A stretch of 62,251 bases of DNA from Setomelanomma holmii (taxonomy: Eukaryota; Ascomycota; Dothideomycetes; Pleosporales; Phaeosphaeriaceae), in contig ML978307.1 of the NCBI GenBank assembly GCA_010015745.1, positions 1-62,251 on the forward strand, in the 5' to 3' direction. Below, one piece after another: positions 33,426-43,736 of this stretch; position 1 is the first letter of the stretch; the number at the start of each line of letters is the position of its first letter. The notes below the pieces were generated by a model that did no database searches, had not been told where the DNA came from, and saw only the letters and a program-made list of their open reading frames with translations. Both the position numbers and the translations under genes were made by a program.

Positions 33426-35686
33426 ATGGCAACAACCTTTGGCAGCCCTTCGGGTGATTCGCGACGAGGGGTAGCTTCTCCTCGACCAAAAGGTCGCGGT
33501 ACGACTCTCTCTTAGTCACTGAGGCTGTCTCTGACTCCAACTCGCAGAAGCCAAGAATACCTTCTGCCGCAATGTCACCATATATGGGCACTGTCGGTAC
33601 GAGAACAGTAAGTGCCGGTCTTTGCACCTGCCGACCGCATTGGTGACCCCCTTCCAGCCTGTCCCTACATCCACGATCATTCCAAGTCGAGTCAGAGTGA
33701 GAATGCAAAGAAACGATTTAATGTCGACTCGCCTGCCTTCACACCGCTGCAACCAGCTCCCAATGGTTCAGTGACGCCTTCTGCTCGAAACGCTGCAATA
33801 TCGCCTAAAGCGGCCAATGCTGCCGTCTTCACACCCAAGTCGCAGCGCTCCAGTGAGTTTTCTGTGCCTGCCGCTCACACTGAGCTTTTGCATACTGATT
33901 GCCTCAGCCGTAAGCACGCCCAACTTGCACAACAAAGAACCTGCTGCCGTCGACTGGCACGGGCCAGAATTCCAAGAATTCGTACCAGAGTCGTTTGGGG
34001 GTCCAATGGTGCGTATAGAGTTCATACCAGTTATCAGACCCACCATACTTGTCGCAAGATACCGTCAGACCTTCTCGTTCACGCCAGCTAATGCGCATCG
34101 GTCCTGCGTAGGTCGATTCCAGTGCATCGACAACATTTTCTGGCTATGATCCTTACACTACAAACTCGAGCATTTCTGCCATAACAGGGCAACATCAACC
34201 AGCAGCCATTAACCCGTATGCGCAAGACTCGAGTGGGCTCGGATCGGGTTATTACCCCAATCACAATGCCTTCCAGACGTCGCCTGCATATCATCTATAT
34301 TGGCCAGTAGGACCGCAGCCTACCGGGCTGCTCGCATACCAGCGCACCGCGCACGACTTCTTCATTCCTGATGTAATTCGCGAAGACTTGCAGAAGAAGG
34401 CGGAAGTTGCACGCCAGGTGCTGCCAAATACGACACTACCCGTCATTGAGCAATATCACTCCCTGTTTTGCCTGGACACCACACCTCAGAAGAACAATGC
34501 ACCTTTTGGCTACGCAAGTTGGATTTATAAAGCAACCTCTGGCAAAGATGGCAAGACGTATGCCTTGCGTCGCTTGGAGAATTTTCGTCTCACGAGCGAG
34601 ACCGCTATCCGCTCGGCTCAGCCTTGGAAACGAATCTTGAATGGCGGCGTCGTGACAATACACGAGGCCTTCACGACGCGAGCGTTCGGCGACAGCTCTC
34701 TGATACTAGTGACGGACTACCACCCGAACTCGAAGTCACTTGCGGACGAGCACTTCAAACCCATGCAGCGCTTCCACGGCCGACAGGCGGCGTCGTCGCA
34801 CGTTCCGGAACAGGTTCTCTGGGGCTATATTGTGCAGATTGCATCAGCCTTGAAGGCTATACACGGTTCTGGCTTGGCTGCGAGGCTGATATCTCCATCT
34901 AAAATTCTCTTGACGGCGAAGAATCGCATCCGCCTCAACGCCTGCGCTGTAATGGATATCGTGCAGTTCGAGAACGCCAAGCCAGTACCGGAAGCGCAAG
35001 CAGATGACTTCGTCCAATTGGGACGATTGATTTTGTGCATCGCGAACAATAGCGCAACGGCGCATCTCCAGATGCAGAAGTCTATGGACTACATTACTCG
35101 CAGCTATACTGCACGCCTTAAGGAGTGCATACAATGGTTGCTGAATCCACAGCCAGCAACCGGGACACCATCTTCACCAACAACACCGGTGGCGATGCAG
35201 AAGGACATTGATACATTTCTTGCTGGCATTGCCGATCAGTTTGCGTCTGTGTTTGACAGCGAACTGCACGCACAAGACACACTCACCAATACACTCGGTC
35301 GTGAACTCGAGTCATCACGACTTGTACGCCTTTTGGTCAAGCTCAACATGGTCAATGAGCGACCAGAATTGGACGCATCGCAGCAGATGCCCGGGAACAA
35401 CACGACGAATCCCTCGTCAGTATGGGCGGAGACTGGGGAACGATATTACCTCAAGCTGTTCCGAGATTATGCATTCCATCAGGTGGATGCGAATGGACAC
35501 CCCGTCACCGACTTGGGCCATGTTCTGGATTGCCTAAACAAGCTCGACGCTGGACTCGACGAGAAGGTGGCGCTCATCAGCAGAGATGAGCAGAATGTGT
35601 TGATCGTGAGCTATCGCGAGGTCAAGCGGGGCTTGGAGTCAGCGTTCCAAGATTTGATCCGAGCAGGGCGCGGGTCAGGGAAATAG
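33426..35686 (+). CDS. PAN3: PAN3, pseudokinase subunit of the PAN2-PAN3 deadenylase
   Basis: It brings the PAN2 nuclease to poly(A) tails through PABP and starts cytoplasmic mRNA decay. Five exons (33426-33498, 33548-33607, 33658-33852, 33908-34008, 34112-35686) join in frame to 667 aa, the usual family length. The N-terminal SPRPKGRE is followed by a CCCH zinc finger spelled over two introns (FCRNVTIYGHCRYENTC, then PYIH; C-x8-C-x5-C-x3-H). Next are a PABP-binding PAM2-like region (SPAFTPLQP), the FQEFVPES segment, DFFIPDVIREDLQKK before the pseudokinase, a coiled coil and the C-terminal knob. The start ATG precedes SPRPKGR as in known members. The third intron is the longest at 103 bp. Confidence 0.93.
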
Positions 35687-36332
35687 GACTCCCCTCTCTC
35701 TAGTCCCTACGGCTCACAATCATAATGACGGGTGTCAATTGATTGATTGGTCGCCGTGTTGCAGTTATAAGAGTTCAGCATTGGTATTGAAGCTGGAGGC
35801 GGAGCACATTGACAGGTTCTGAATGTTTTTGAAGTGCTGGAGAGAAGATGTTGTGTAGATCAAGGTTGATGGACGTCAAGGCAGGACAAGACGGGAAGGA
35901 AGAGAAACGAGCTCTGTTGAGACACAAATTCATATCGCAATGAAGAACGCTTTGAACATTCAATTGATAGTTGCAATCATTGACACGTCTGCTGACCATG
36001 GTTGTTCGTCAGGTCAGAGTGGCATGAGATCTGGCGAGCGGTCTTTACATGCTTTACAAAATAACACAATGTCATACTAAGCCACTTTCTGAAAAGCAGA
36101 CTCCTACACTTCTTTGACCTTTACATACTTCCTGCATGGCGTCCCTCCGTCCTCTCAAACTCCGGACGCTCTCTCGGCTACACCTTCCCTGCCACACAAC
36201 GCTATCGGCAGTTTCAGCCCAAGCCCGCGGGAAGCTTGCCCCTCGATCTCCAAACTCTCTGTCCCACGCTTTTCATACAGAATCAACAACTCGACGCCAT
36301 TTTACCCCCAAAACGTCTCTTCAAACTTCACA
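35687..36332. other. intergenic, promoter side of adenosine kinase
   Basis: About 650 bp. No gene recognised. The frame open through 36136-36390 on the plus strand is out of phase with the adenosine kinase exon and shows no family resemblance. Confidence 0.4.
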
Positions 36333-37518
36333 ATGGCTGGCAAATACGAACTCTTGTGCTTGGAGAACCCGCTACTGGATATTCAGGGCGTTGGGTGAGT
36401 GCCATCAACGAAGTCGGTACTTTTGTTGCCGGAGGAGCACCGTAACAAGCTTCGGTGCACTGACATTTTCATAGTGACGAGAAGCTGCTCGAAAAGTATG
36501 GCCTCAAGGCAAACGATGCGATCCTCGCCGACCCCGAGAAGCACATGGGCCTCTACGACGACCTGATCCAGAACTACAATGCCGTCCTCATCGCGGGTGG
36601 AGCTGCACAAAACACCGCACGAGGAGCGCAATACATACTCGCACCCAATTCGACTGTCTACATTGGCTGCATCGGCAAAGACAAGTATGGCGAGACCCTC
36701 GAGAAGATCACAAGTGAGGCTGGCGTTAAGACCGAGTACCTGTACGACGAGAAGACCCCCACTGGCCGCTGCGGTGTCGTCATCACCGGCCACAACCGCT
36801 CGCTGTGCACAGATCTCGCAGCCTCGAACAACTACAAGCTCGAGCACTTGAAGCAAGAGCACGTCTGGAAGCAGGTCGAGAACGCACAGGTCTTCTACGT
36901 TGGTGGCTACCACTTGACGGTCTGTGTGCCAGCGATCAAGGCTTTGGCTGAGGAGGCTGCTGCGAAGAACAAGGTGAGTCCGATGTTTCCTAGCAGGTTG
37001 CGACGTACCCTGACACTGATTCCATGCAGCTCTTCATCCTCAACCTGTCCGCACCATTCATCGCACAATTCTTCAAGGACCCTCTCGATGAGATTCTGCC
37101 CTACGTCGACATCCTCATTGGCAACGAGACCGAAGCCGCCGCATTCGCCGAGTCGCACAACATCGAGTCCAAGGACGTCAAGGAGATCGCAAAGAGCATC
37201 GCCAACGGACCCAAGAAGAACACCAAGCGCGTGAGGACCGTTGTCATCACACAGGGCACCGATCCAACCGTCGCTGTCAGCGCGAAGGAGGGAGGAGACG
37301 TCGCTGTCAAGGAGGTCGCGGTCCACGCCATCAGCCAGGACAAGATCAACGACACCAACGGTGCAGGTGATGCGTTTGCAGGTGGTTTCGTTGCTGGTAT
37401 CGTGCAGGGCAAGTCGCTCGGGAGTGCTATCGACATGGGCCAGTGGTTGGCGAAGTTGAGCATCCAGGAGCTGGGTCCATCATACCCTCAGCCCAAGCAG
37501 ACCTACACTGCTAGCTAA
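36333..37518 (+). CDS. ADO1: adenosine kinase (PfkB/ribokinase family)
   Basis: It phosphorylates adenosine to AMP using ATP, supporting purine salvage and the methyl cycle, in the cytosol. Exons 36333-36394, 36475-36973 and 37030-37518 give 349 aa, the usual size. The start MAGKYELLCLENPLLDIQ matches the family N-terminus. GGAAQNTARGAQYIL (residues about 63-77) is the first PfkB signature. The ATP/catalytic signature NDTNGAGDAFAGGF is near residues 295-310, with the catalytic Asp in GAGD. The introns are 80 and 56 bp with GT-AG ends. Confidence 0.95.
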
Positions 37519-38378
37519 GCGCATCGTGCTGTGAGCGCTGATGCTCGTGTTTTCAACAATCTACGAGAGCGGAATCGACCAAAGAGTCGAAGAGTGATGC
37601 AGGCGGGATGAACAAGTCCAGGGCAGCCGAAGCATTTCAAGGTGTACGGAGTCGAAAGGCAAGGAACAGGGCAAGAAGGCCTTTCAACAGCCGTCTAAGG
37701 ATACCCTCATAGCTACATGCTGCGCAAAAGCGAGCATGAAATGACAAAATTGACAGAACTGACTGCATCATCATGTCCATGACGACGACGATGGGTCACG
37801 TGCAACGATGCCAGATAGTTTCGTGACGCCTCAACTTCTATTATCGTGATACCCGCTACGAAGAATAGAAGGCCTCACTGATTCCACAGTGAAGGTTGTA
37901 AGCAATGCCATGACCAAAGTCTGGGGCAATTCCAATGTGGTTATATCATATAGCCTGGATGGAAACAAGTGCTATATCATGAGAGTACCGTATATCTGAG
38001 CTAGTTTCCAAGTCGATCGTTCCAGCCTGCGCTGCACGAAAGATGAACCCGTGTCTGTATAGCCATATTCGATGGTGACGGTCAGACTGTGATTTGCGTG
38101 AGCGTGAGAAAACCCAATAAGTTATGGATAAACAATCGTCATCAAACACAATCTAAACTTCAGTTGTGTAGCTGTTGTGCGGGTTGGAAACAAAGGATGC
38201 GCTCAAAGAAGCTCCGGCGGCCACCAGCAAAAGAAAACGAAGCCTACGCAAATCACAAAAACCATGCTTCACCGGCATGCCTCACGAACTTCAAAACCTC
38301 TCTCCACACCATCAAATCTGGTCCAAAGCCTGTCGCACCAAGACGAAGCGAAAGAGCAAAAAGAAACAATTGACTGTT
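37519..38378. other. intergenic
   Basis: About 860 bp from adenosine kinase to the tRNA-like gene. Nothing recognised. Confidence 0.4.
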
Positions 38379-38519
38379 TGCCGATTGCCAGAATCGAACT
38401 AGCGATCTTCGCATTTATAGGCGTGTACAAGTGCGACGCCTGGCAAATCTTGTTAGGATCTGAAGATTGACAATCGATGTGTTCAGAGTGGACTTACGTT
38501 ACCACTGCGCCAAACCGGC
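38379..38519 (-). tRNA. tRNA-like gene with a long insertion, anticodon uncertain
   Basis: The 5' GCCGGTT pairs fully with AATCGGC before a terminal A (one G-U), giving a 7-bp acceptor stem. TGGCGCAGTGG (38512-38502) fits the A box. AGTTCGATTCT (38400-38390) is one base off the B-box consensus GGTTCGANTCC. The T arm GCTAG/CTGGC pairs around TTCGATT. The length is 141 nt rather than about 73-85. The only perfect anticodon stem I find is TCGCA/TGCGA around a loop starting CTTGTA (UGU, Thr, if the rest is an 11-nt intron). That leaves about 60 nt between the D arm and that stem. Reading CTG or GAA in CACTCTGAAC lacks a pairing 3' strand. It may be a tRNA pseudogene or one with an unusual intron. 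Confidence 0.55.
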
Positions 38520-39071
38520 TCGGTCTGAACTCGATGAGTTGTGCTGATGCTGCAATTGTTACTTTGTAGCGATTATATTCCGGACGATAGTCAATAGAGG
38601 CTGCAGTAACAGCACAGGTTGAAGGACGCTGAATGGGTGCTATTGTGGACTAGTGGGGCTGGTGCGGGAACGATGCAAGGATGAGCGATGAGGGGCACGC
38701 AGACGTCAGAGCGAAATGGGCGCAATCCATAATTCCAACATTCGCTGCGTGCTAACCTTGGGGCATGGTTCCGGATCAATCCAGGGTATTGGGTGCAGAC
38801 CGAAGCACAGCAGTGAATATATCAAGAAAAAATTGTTACGAGATTATTGATAAGTTTATGGGGCTCCGCTTCAGGAAAACCAAAAGGGTTTGCATCTCTC
38901 GGTTGCAAACTTCTCACCCGTCATTACACCATGTACATATCCATCTCCAACCACACGCCACTCGTCGCCTTGCTCTCGAATGACAAGTGGCAGCAATCCT
39001 CCTTGGAAAAGGGCAATCTTGTCGCCGACCTGGGTCTGCCCATAAACTAAACCCAAGTAGCCGCATTCGGT
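38520..39071. other. intergenic
   Basis: About 550 bp, no gene recognised. Confidence 0.4.
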
Positions 39072-40223
39072 TCAGACCACCCTCCTGTTCACGCTAGGAC
39101 GCGATGCCGACGTGACTACTGACTTCTCGATACTCGACCAGGATGGAACCGTCTCCCACACTCCAGCTACTTCCACCTGCGGGATATCGCCGCCTGGGTA
39201 GTAATGGTCGTGGCGATCCTCCAACCTGTCCGTGAGCATGAGCAGACTTCGATCAAACACTTTGTATTCTGCTAATGCTTCATTGAGAAAACTGAAGAAG
39301 TTCGCCATTGTGATGTTGTGGTAGAAGACATCAATCATGAGCTCGCCAGTCGGCCTATATGTCTTCTCGTGCAAGCAGCGCGCGATCTTGTTCCGCCAAC
39401 CGATGAAATGTGCTACTGCTTCACGAGGAGTGCGTCTTCCGGGACGAATTTCGCCAACATCAATAATGGTGTCCAAGACGTGGCCATGCAATAGCACTCG
39501 ACGCCCGTCTTCGCTGAACGTAGGGTCGGTAGTTGTCCTTACTGAGGCCGTAAAGAGTATAGTACAGGGTCCTGGCTCTGGAGGAGGCTCCGGGCGACGA
39601 TATAGAAAGGTGTAACTACCAAAGACACGCCAGTCCGAGACCCAGGATGGAAGACCTGGAGAGCGGTCTTTATGAAAAGCAGCTAGTGCTGATAAGATGT
39701 CAAGGTTGCGGCCGACTTTTATCGCATCCTGAGCAAACTCAGTGTATACCACATCAGCGCTCTTCTCGTAGTTGAAGTTGTTGTCATGCATGCCTGACTT
39801 AACGTCGCTTGCGAGACCACGCAGTGCATAGATCTCATCCTGCGGGCGTTCGCAAAAGCTGAGCCCAGCGTATCTCAGAAAGCTTAGCGCGTTATAAAGG
39901 TTTCCACGCACAGGCACTTGGATACCATTGACATAGACATGGTTTTCCATCACATCTCCCGACCAATGGTATGACAAGCCTTCGTAATTGCCAGTCTTTG
40001 CCAGGGGAACAGCGCGTAGGCGACACTTGATGATGTCTCCGGCGCCAGGGCAAATCTTTAGGAGTCGAATCTCTGATCGAGGATCATGGAGCGCCACCTG
40101 AACATAGAGAGACGAAAGCGTCTTCCTCTTCCGCCAGTGAAAGACATCCCGCAGTGAGGATGAGTCGGTTCCGAGAATGGGCAAAGCCACAGAAGTTGTA
40201 AGCGGAAGCAAAGTTTGATGCAA
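39072..40223 (-). pseudogene. HET-domain (heterokaryon incompatibility) gene with its core deleted
   Basis: HET-domain proteins trigger programmed cell death on non-self fusion. The frame shows the first part of the domain (IRLLKICPG, YEGLSYHWSGD, VYVNGIQVPVRGNLYNALSFLR). It then jumps directly to the post-core part (CERPQDEIYALRGLASDV, then DVVYTEFAQDAI), so the usual segment around WIDAICINQ is missing. No ATG begins the frame: a TGA lies just upstream of 40223, and the first internal ATG is at 39950, inside the domain. The C-terminal region looks like a normal HET-protein tail. It could be expressed from an unseen upstream exon, but the missing core predicts loss of function. It is divergent to the UBX gene. 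Confidence 0.65.
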
Positions 40224-40689
40224 TTCGAATCACCGTCTCCAAGAGGATGGAGAGGGTCTTTTAATCAGTTCGTATCACATGATGAAACGACTGCTAGATC
40301 TCGGCGAGGCAGTCCGAGTCAGAGGTCAAGATTGAGACGCAAAGACTCACGACATATCACAGTGTGCGATTAGAGTGCCAGGTCAAGCTCAGCTGCGCGA
40401 CGACGCAGTGTAGCTGAATGAAGAGCGTTGCGATAGACCCCACCAACGGTATTACCCTCACGCGCTAATGTCGCGTGGGGGAGCCGAGGATTAGCCTCAC
40501 CTTGCCAATTCATGGTTTAGAGCTCCGAGAACCACATGTGCATCATCGCCGCAAAAGGCCAAGCAACCCACACCAACAACCATAAAAACCACGTTTCCCC
40601 GCCATATCCTTCCCCACAGTCCCTTCCGCGCCCCTACTCCCCGGAAGTCCCAGTTCTGCGCACTGTGACATCCATCTCCAACCTTCAAG
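40224..40689. other. intergenic between the HET remnant and the UBX gene
   Basis: About 470 bp. No gene. It probably holds the promoter of the UBX gene. Confidence 0.4.
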
Positions 40690-42225
40690 ATGGCGGAGTC
40701 TGGCATCGATGTTGCCGCGCTCACCTCCGACCAACAGCTTGCGCTCCAGCAATTCACAGCTGTTACTGATCAAGATCTCGCTGCTGCCGTGCCCCTCCTC
40801 CGTCGCTGCGAATGGAACGTGCAAATAGCAATCGCCCGCTTCTTTGATGGCGAACCAGCAGAGGATCCCGTCGCTGCGGCGGCCGCACAAGCAGCACCAC
40901 AAGACATTCGGCGGCAGGAGACGCTCATGAACGGCTTCACATCGTCCCCGCGGTCCTCGACGTCAAGTAGAAGAGCACGGATAGAACCTGCGCCGCGCGT
41001 AGTACCACAGCCAGAGAGTCAAGTGAGCACACAAGCGCCGCTCGTCCTCGCCATAATATTCGCGCCGTTCTCGCTCGTATACTCGCTACTGTCGAAGTAC
41101 TTCCGATTCATGGGATGGATGTTTCCCTTCATACCACACACATGGGGTCGTCTCACAGCGAGCAACATCAACAGCCCAGCAGCGCGGCGGGGCGCAGCAA
41201 CAGGCCGGAGACCACTGAATCCGCGCGATACGGCTGCGCGCTTCATACGGGAGTTTGAGGAGGAATACGGGCCACACCAACTCCCCTTCTTCGAGAGCGG
41301 ATACGCGCAAGCATTCGACCTTGCGAAGAAGAACCTCCAATTCCTCCTCGTTATCCTCATTTCGCCCGAACACGACGAAACCACATCCTTCATCCGCGAC
41401 ACACTCCTCTCGCAAGAGCTGGTCGACTTCATTCGCAATCCTGAGAACAACATCATTCTGTGGGCAGGTAACGTCCAAGACAGCGAGGCATACCAAGTCT
41501 CGAATGCTCTGAACTGCACTAAATTCCCCTTCGCCGGGCTCATCGTACACACACCACAAGTCTCCTCCACCGCAATGGGCATCGCGACCCGAATCGTCGG
41601 TCCCACTCCACCAGCACAATTCGTAGCAAAGCTGAAAGCAGCAATGGCGCAACACACCGAGCCACTGAATCGCGTCCGCGCACAGCGACAAGAACAGCAA
41701 GCAACAAGAAACATCCGCCAACAACAAGACAGCGCATACGAGCGCAGCCTAGCCACCGACCGCGAGCGCGCACGCAAGAAGAAAGAAGACCAAGAACGAA
41801 AAGAACGAGAAGAAAAAGAAGCCCTCGAACGCGAACAAACCGCCGAACGCCACGCGCAAAACCTCCTCCAGTGGCGCAAATGGCGCGCCTCCAGCATCCC
41901 CGCCGAACCCTCGCCCGATGCAAAAGATATTGTCCGCATCGCGGTCAAATTGCCCAGCGAAGAGCGCGTCGTGCGCAAGTTCCATGCAGATGCGGACATC
42001 GAGGAACTCTACGCCTTCGTGGAGTGCTACGATGTCCTGAACGACAGTGAAGGTGCGAGCGAGCCAAAGGGCTTTGAGCACGAGTATGCGTTTAGGCTGG
42101 TGAGTCTGATGCCAAGGGAGGTGTATGATGTTAAGGCCGGAGGCACGATTAAGGAGAGGATAGGACGGAGTGGGAATTTGATTGTTGAGAGGGCAGAAGG
42201 GGAGGATGAGGAGGAGGAGGAGTGA
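40690..42225 (+). CDS. UBA-UAS-UBX protein (FAF2/UBXD8-like Cdc48 adaptor)
   Basis: A predicted membrane-associated adaptor that links ubiquitylated clients to the Cdc48/p97 ATPase, as in ER-associated degradation. It is 511 aa, intronless. Residues about 12-55 are a UBA domain (LALQQFTAVTDQDLAAAVPLLRRCEWNV). A hydrophobic hairpin follows at about 115-150 (LVLAIIFAPFSLVYSLLSKY), as in FAF2-type proteins. The UAS thioredoxin-like domain is at about 195-325 (NLQFLLVILISPEHDETTSF). A highly charged coiled coil is at about 335-395. The UBX domain is at about 415-505, starting IRIAVKLPSEERVVRKF. The tail is acidic. The single hairpin and domain order fit the fungal Ucp10/Ubx3 group. Confidence 0.92.
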   Translation: MAESGIDVAALTSDQQLALQQFTAVTDQDLAAAVPLLRRCEWNVQIAIARFFDGEPAEDPVAAAAAQAAPQDIRRQETLMNGFTSSPRSSTSSRRARIEPAPRVVPQPESQVSTQAPLVLAIIFAPFSLVYSLLSKYFRFMGWMFPFIPHTWGRLTASNINSPAARRGAATGRRPLNPRDTAARFIREFEEEYGPHQLPFFESGYAQAFDLAKKNLQFLLVILISPEHDETTSFIRDTLLSQELVDFIRNPENNIILWAGNVQDSEAYQVSNALNCTKFPFAGLIVHTPQVSSTAMGIATRIVGPTPPAQFVAKLKAAMAQHTEPLNRVRAQRQEQQATRNIRQQQDSAYERSLATDRERARKKKEDQERKEREEKEALEREQTAERHAQNLLQWRKWRASSIPAEPSPDAKDIVRIAVKLPSEERVVRKFHADADIEELYAFVECYDVLNDSEGASEPKGFEHEYAFRLVSLMPREVYDVKAGGTIKERIGRSGNLIVERAEGEDEEEEE

Positions 42226-43736
42226 GGAGGCTCAGGAGTGGTGGTGGGCTTGTGCTATATGGGAACGGGTTCGAGATGCATTAGTGGCGTTTACATAGGC
42301 AGCATGGTATAAGGACGATGAGGTGTGTATATATGGGTACGACATAACGAGGCCCGAGGGAGGATACGGAATAGATGACTCGAGCTCAATTGCAGCGTTA
42401 TCATACTCGCTCCATCATAAGAACACAAAAGATCACTGTCCAAGCGTTCTCTGAAGTCTGCGGCGAAGCAATAGTAAGCAAGGTTGACAAACTTCTCTTT
42501 GGCGCTAAGAATCGCAGTGCAGTCCTGAGGCTGAAACACCTTGAGCCTCAAAAACGGCGCGCTAGGTACTCTCCAGCCTCGCCGAGCCTTGGAAAGCTCA
42601 TACACCACTACACTTCATACCCAGTGGTGCTGGCATTCTGTCAACAAATCGGAAAGTCTTCACGGCTTCCCCCTAGAGAGAGCAGGCAGTCTGTATTCAC
42701 AACGCAGCTATGCTCTCATTCATGGCTCAGGAATGCTGTCACTGATGTGGCTTTTCGAATGACTTACAAATGGCACATCACGCTATGTATAACCGCGGTT
42801 GCGATGCAAAGAATCGACCAAGCCTTGAAATTGGAAGCCAAATCGGCATAATATATGTTCGAACCGGGGCGAAAGAGACTTCATTCTCATCAACGTGTGC
42901 AATCGTGGGATGCGCGTTGTGGTGGGGTCGCGTTGGCTCATTTCTAGACAACGGCCAAGTAGAACACAAAGAAAATCACTAGCGCTCAAGGATGGACCTC
43001 AAACACGTCAAAAGTCACGGAAACACATGAATACTGAAGCTCTGAATGTATACAAGCAGCTAGAAGAATGTTTGCTGGTGCTGTGCGGACAACGTTAGGC
43101 GGCGTGCGGCGATTCATCGAGAGTGATTGACCGCCAACTCTGCGTAACGCGCCAAGTATCAGCCATTGGGCTGCCACAACTTCTCCCTTTTTAGAACTCC
43201 GTGTAGATGGGGTCTGAATAGCCTCACATGGGACGAGATTATAGCACACACAATCGCAGAACTCCAAACTGTATCAAATTGCAAGTAACCCTATAATTGG
43301 AATGCAAGTGCAAGTTCAGGTAGACAGGCCGCGCTCTCTCGAGCATGCGTCGTTTCCTAACGAGACCTGCGCCATTGTCGAATCGAAGTCAAAATACAAG
43401 TAAGCAAGGCAAAGCAAGGTCGAGCAAACCACAATTTGTGTCGCACGTCCGTCCTAGGTCTGATCCACGATTGGGCAGCTTTCATGATAGCAAAGGCGAG
43501 CAATGGTTAAGAAAGCCCCATGTACAAATCTCAGCCACCAATCGCGACCGCGATTGGTGCTAGACAACGACAGGCAGCTCCTCTTTCTCCAAGGTTAGAA
43601 CCGGCGTGTTGACGAGATTGACATCGCTGGAGGGCCAGATAGTTTTGTGTGAGAGACAAGAGCGTATCTTGCATACATCGATAAAGACGGTATGGGCGTG
43701 ATGATCTGCAGCGTTTTACAGCTGCGTCGTCTACAA
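42226..43736. other. 1.5-kb intergenic region between converging genes
   Basis: The UBX gene and the EST1/SMG7-like gene converge here. A 158-codon frame at 42375-42851 has an ATG but no family resemblance, and lies where 3' untranslated sequence is expected. I do not support it as a gene. Confidence 0.4.

Noticed and set aside
41019..41999. 326-codon frame opposite the UBX gene
   Set aside because: Antisense shadow with Cys/Arg/Ser-rich composition, not a protein pattern.
42375..42851. 158-codon ATG-started frame between converging genes
   Set aside because: It lies in the expected 3' untranslated region, with no family, and the opposite strand is similarly open.
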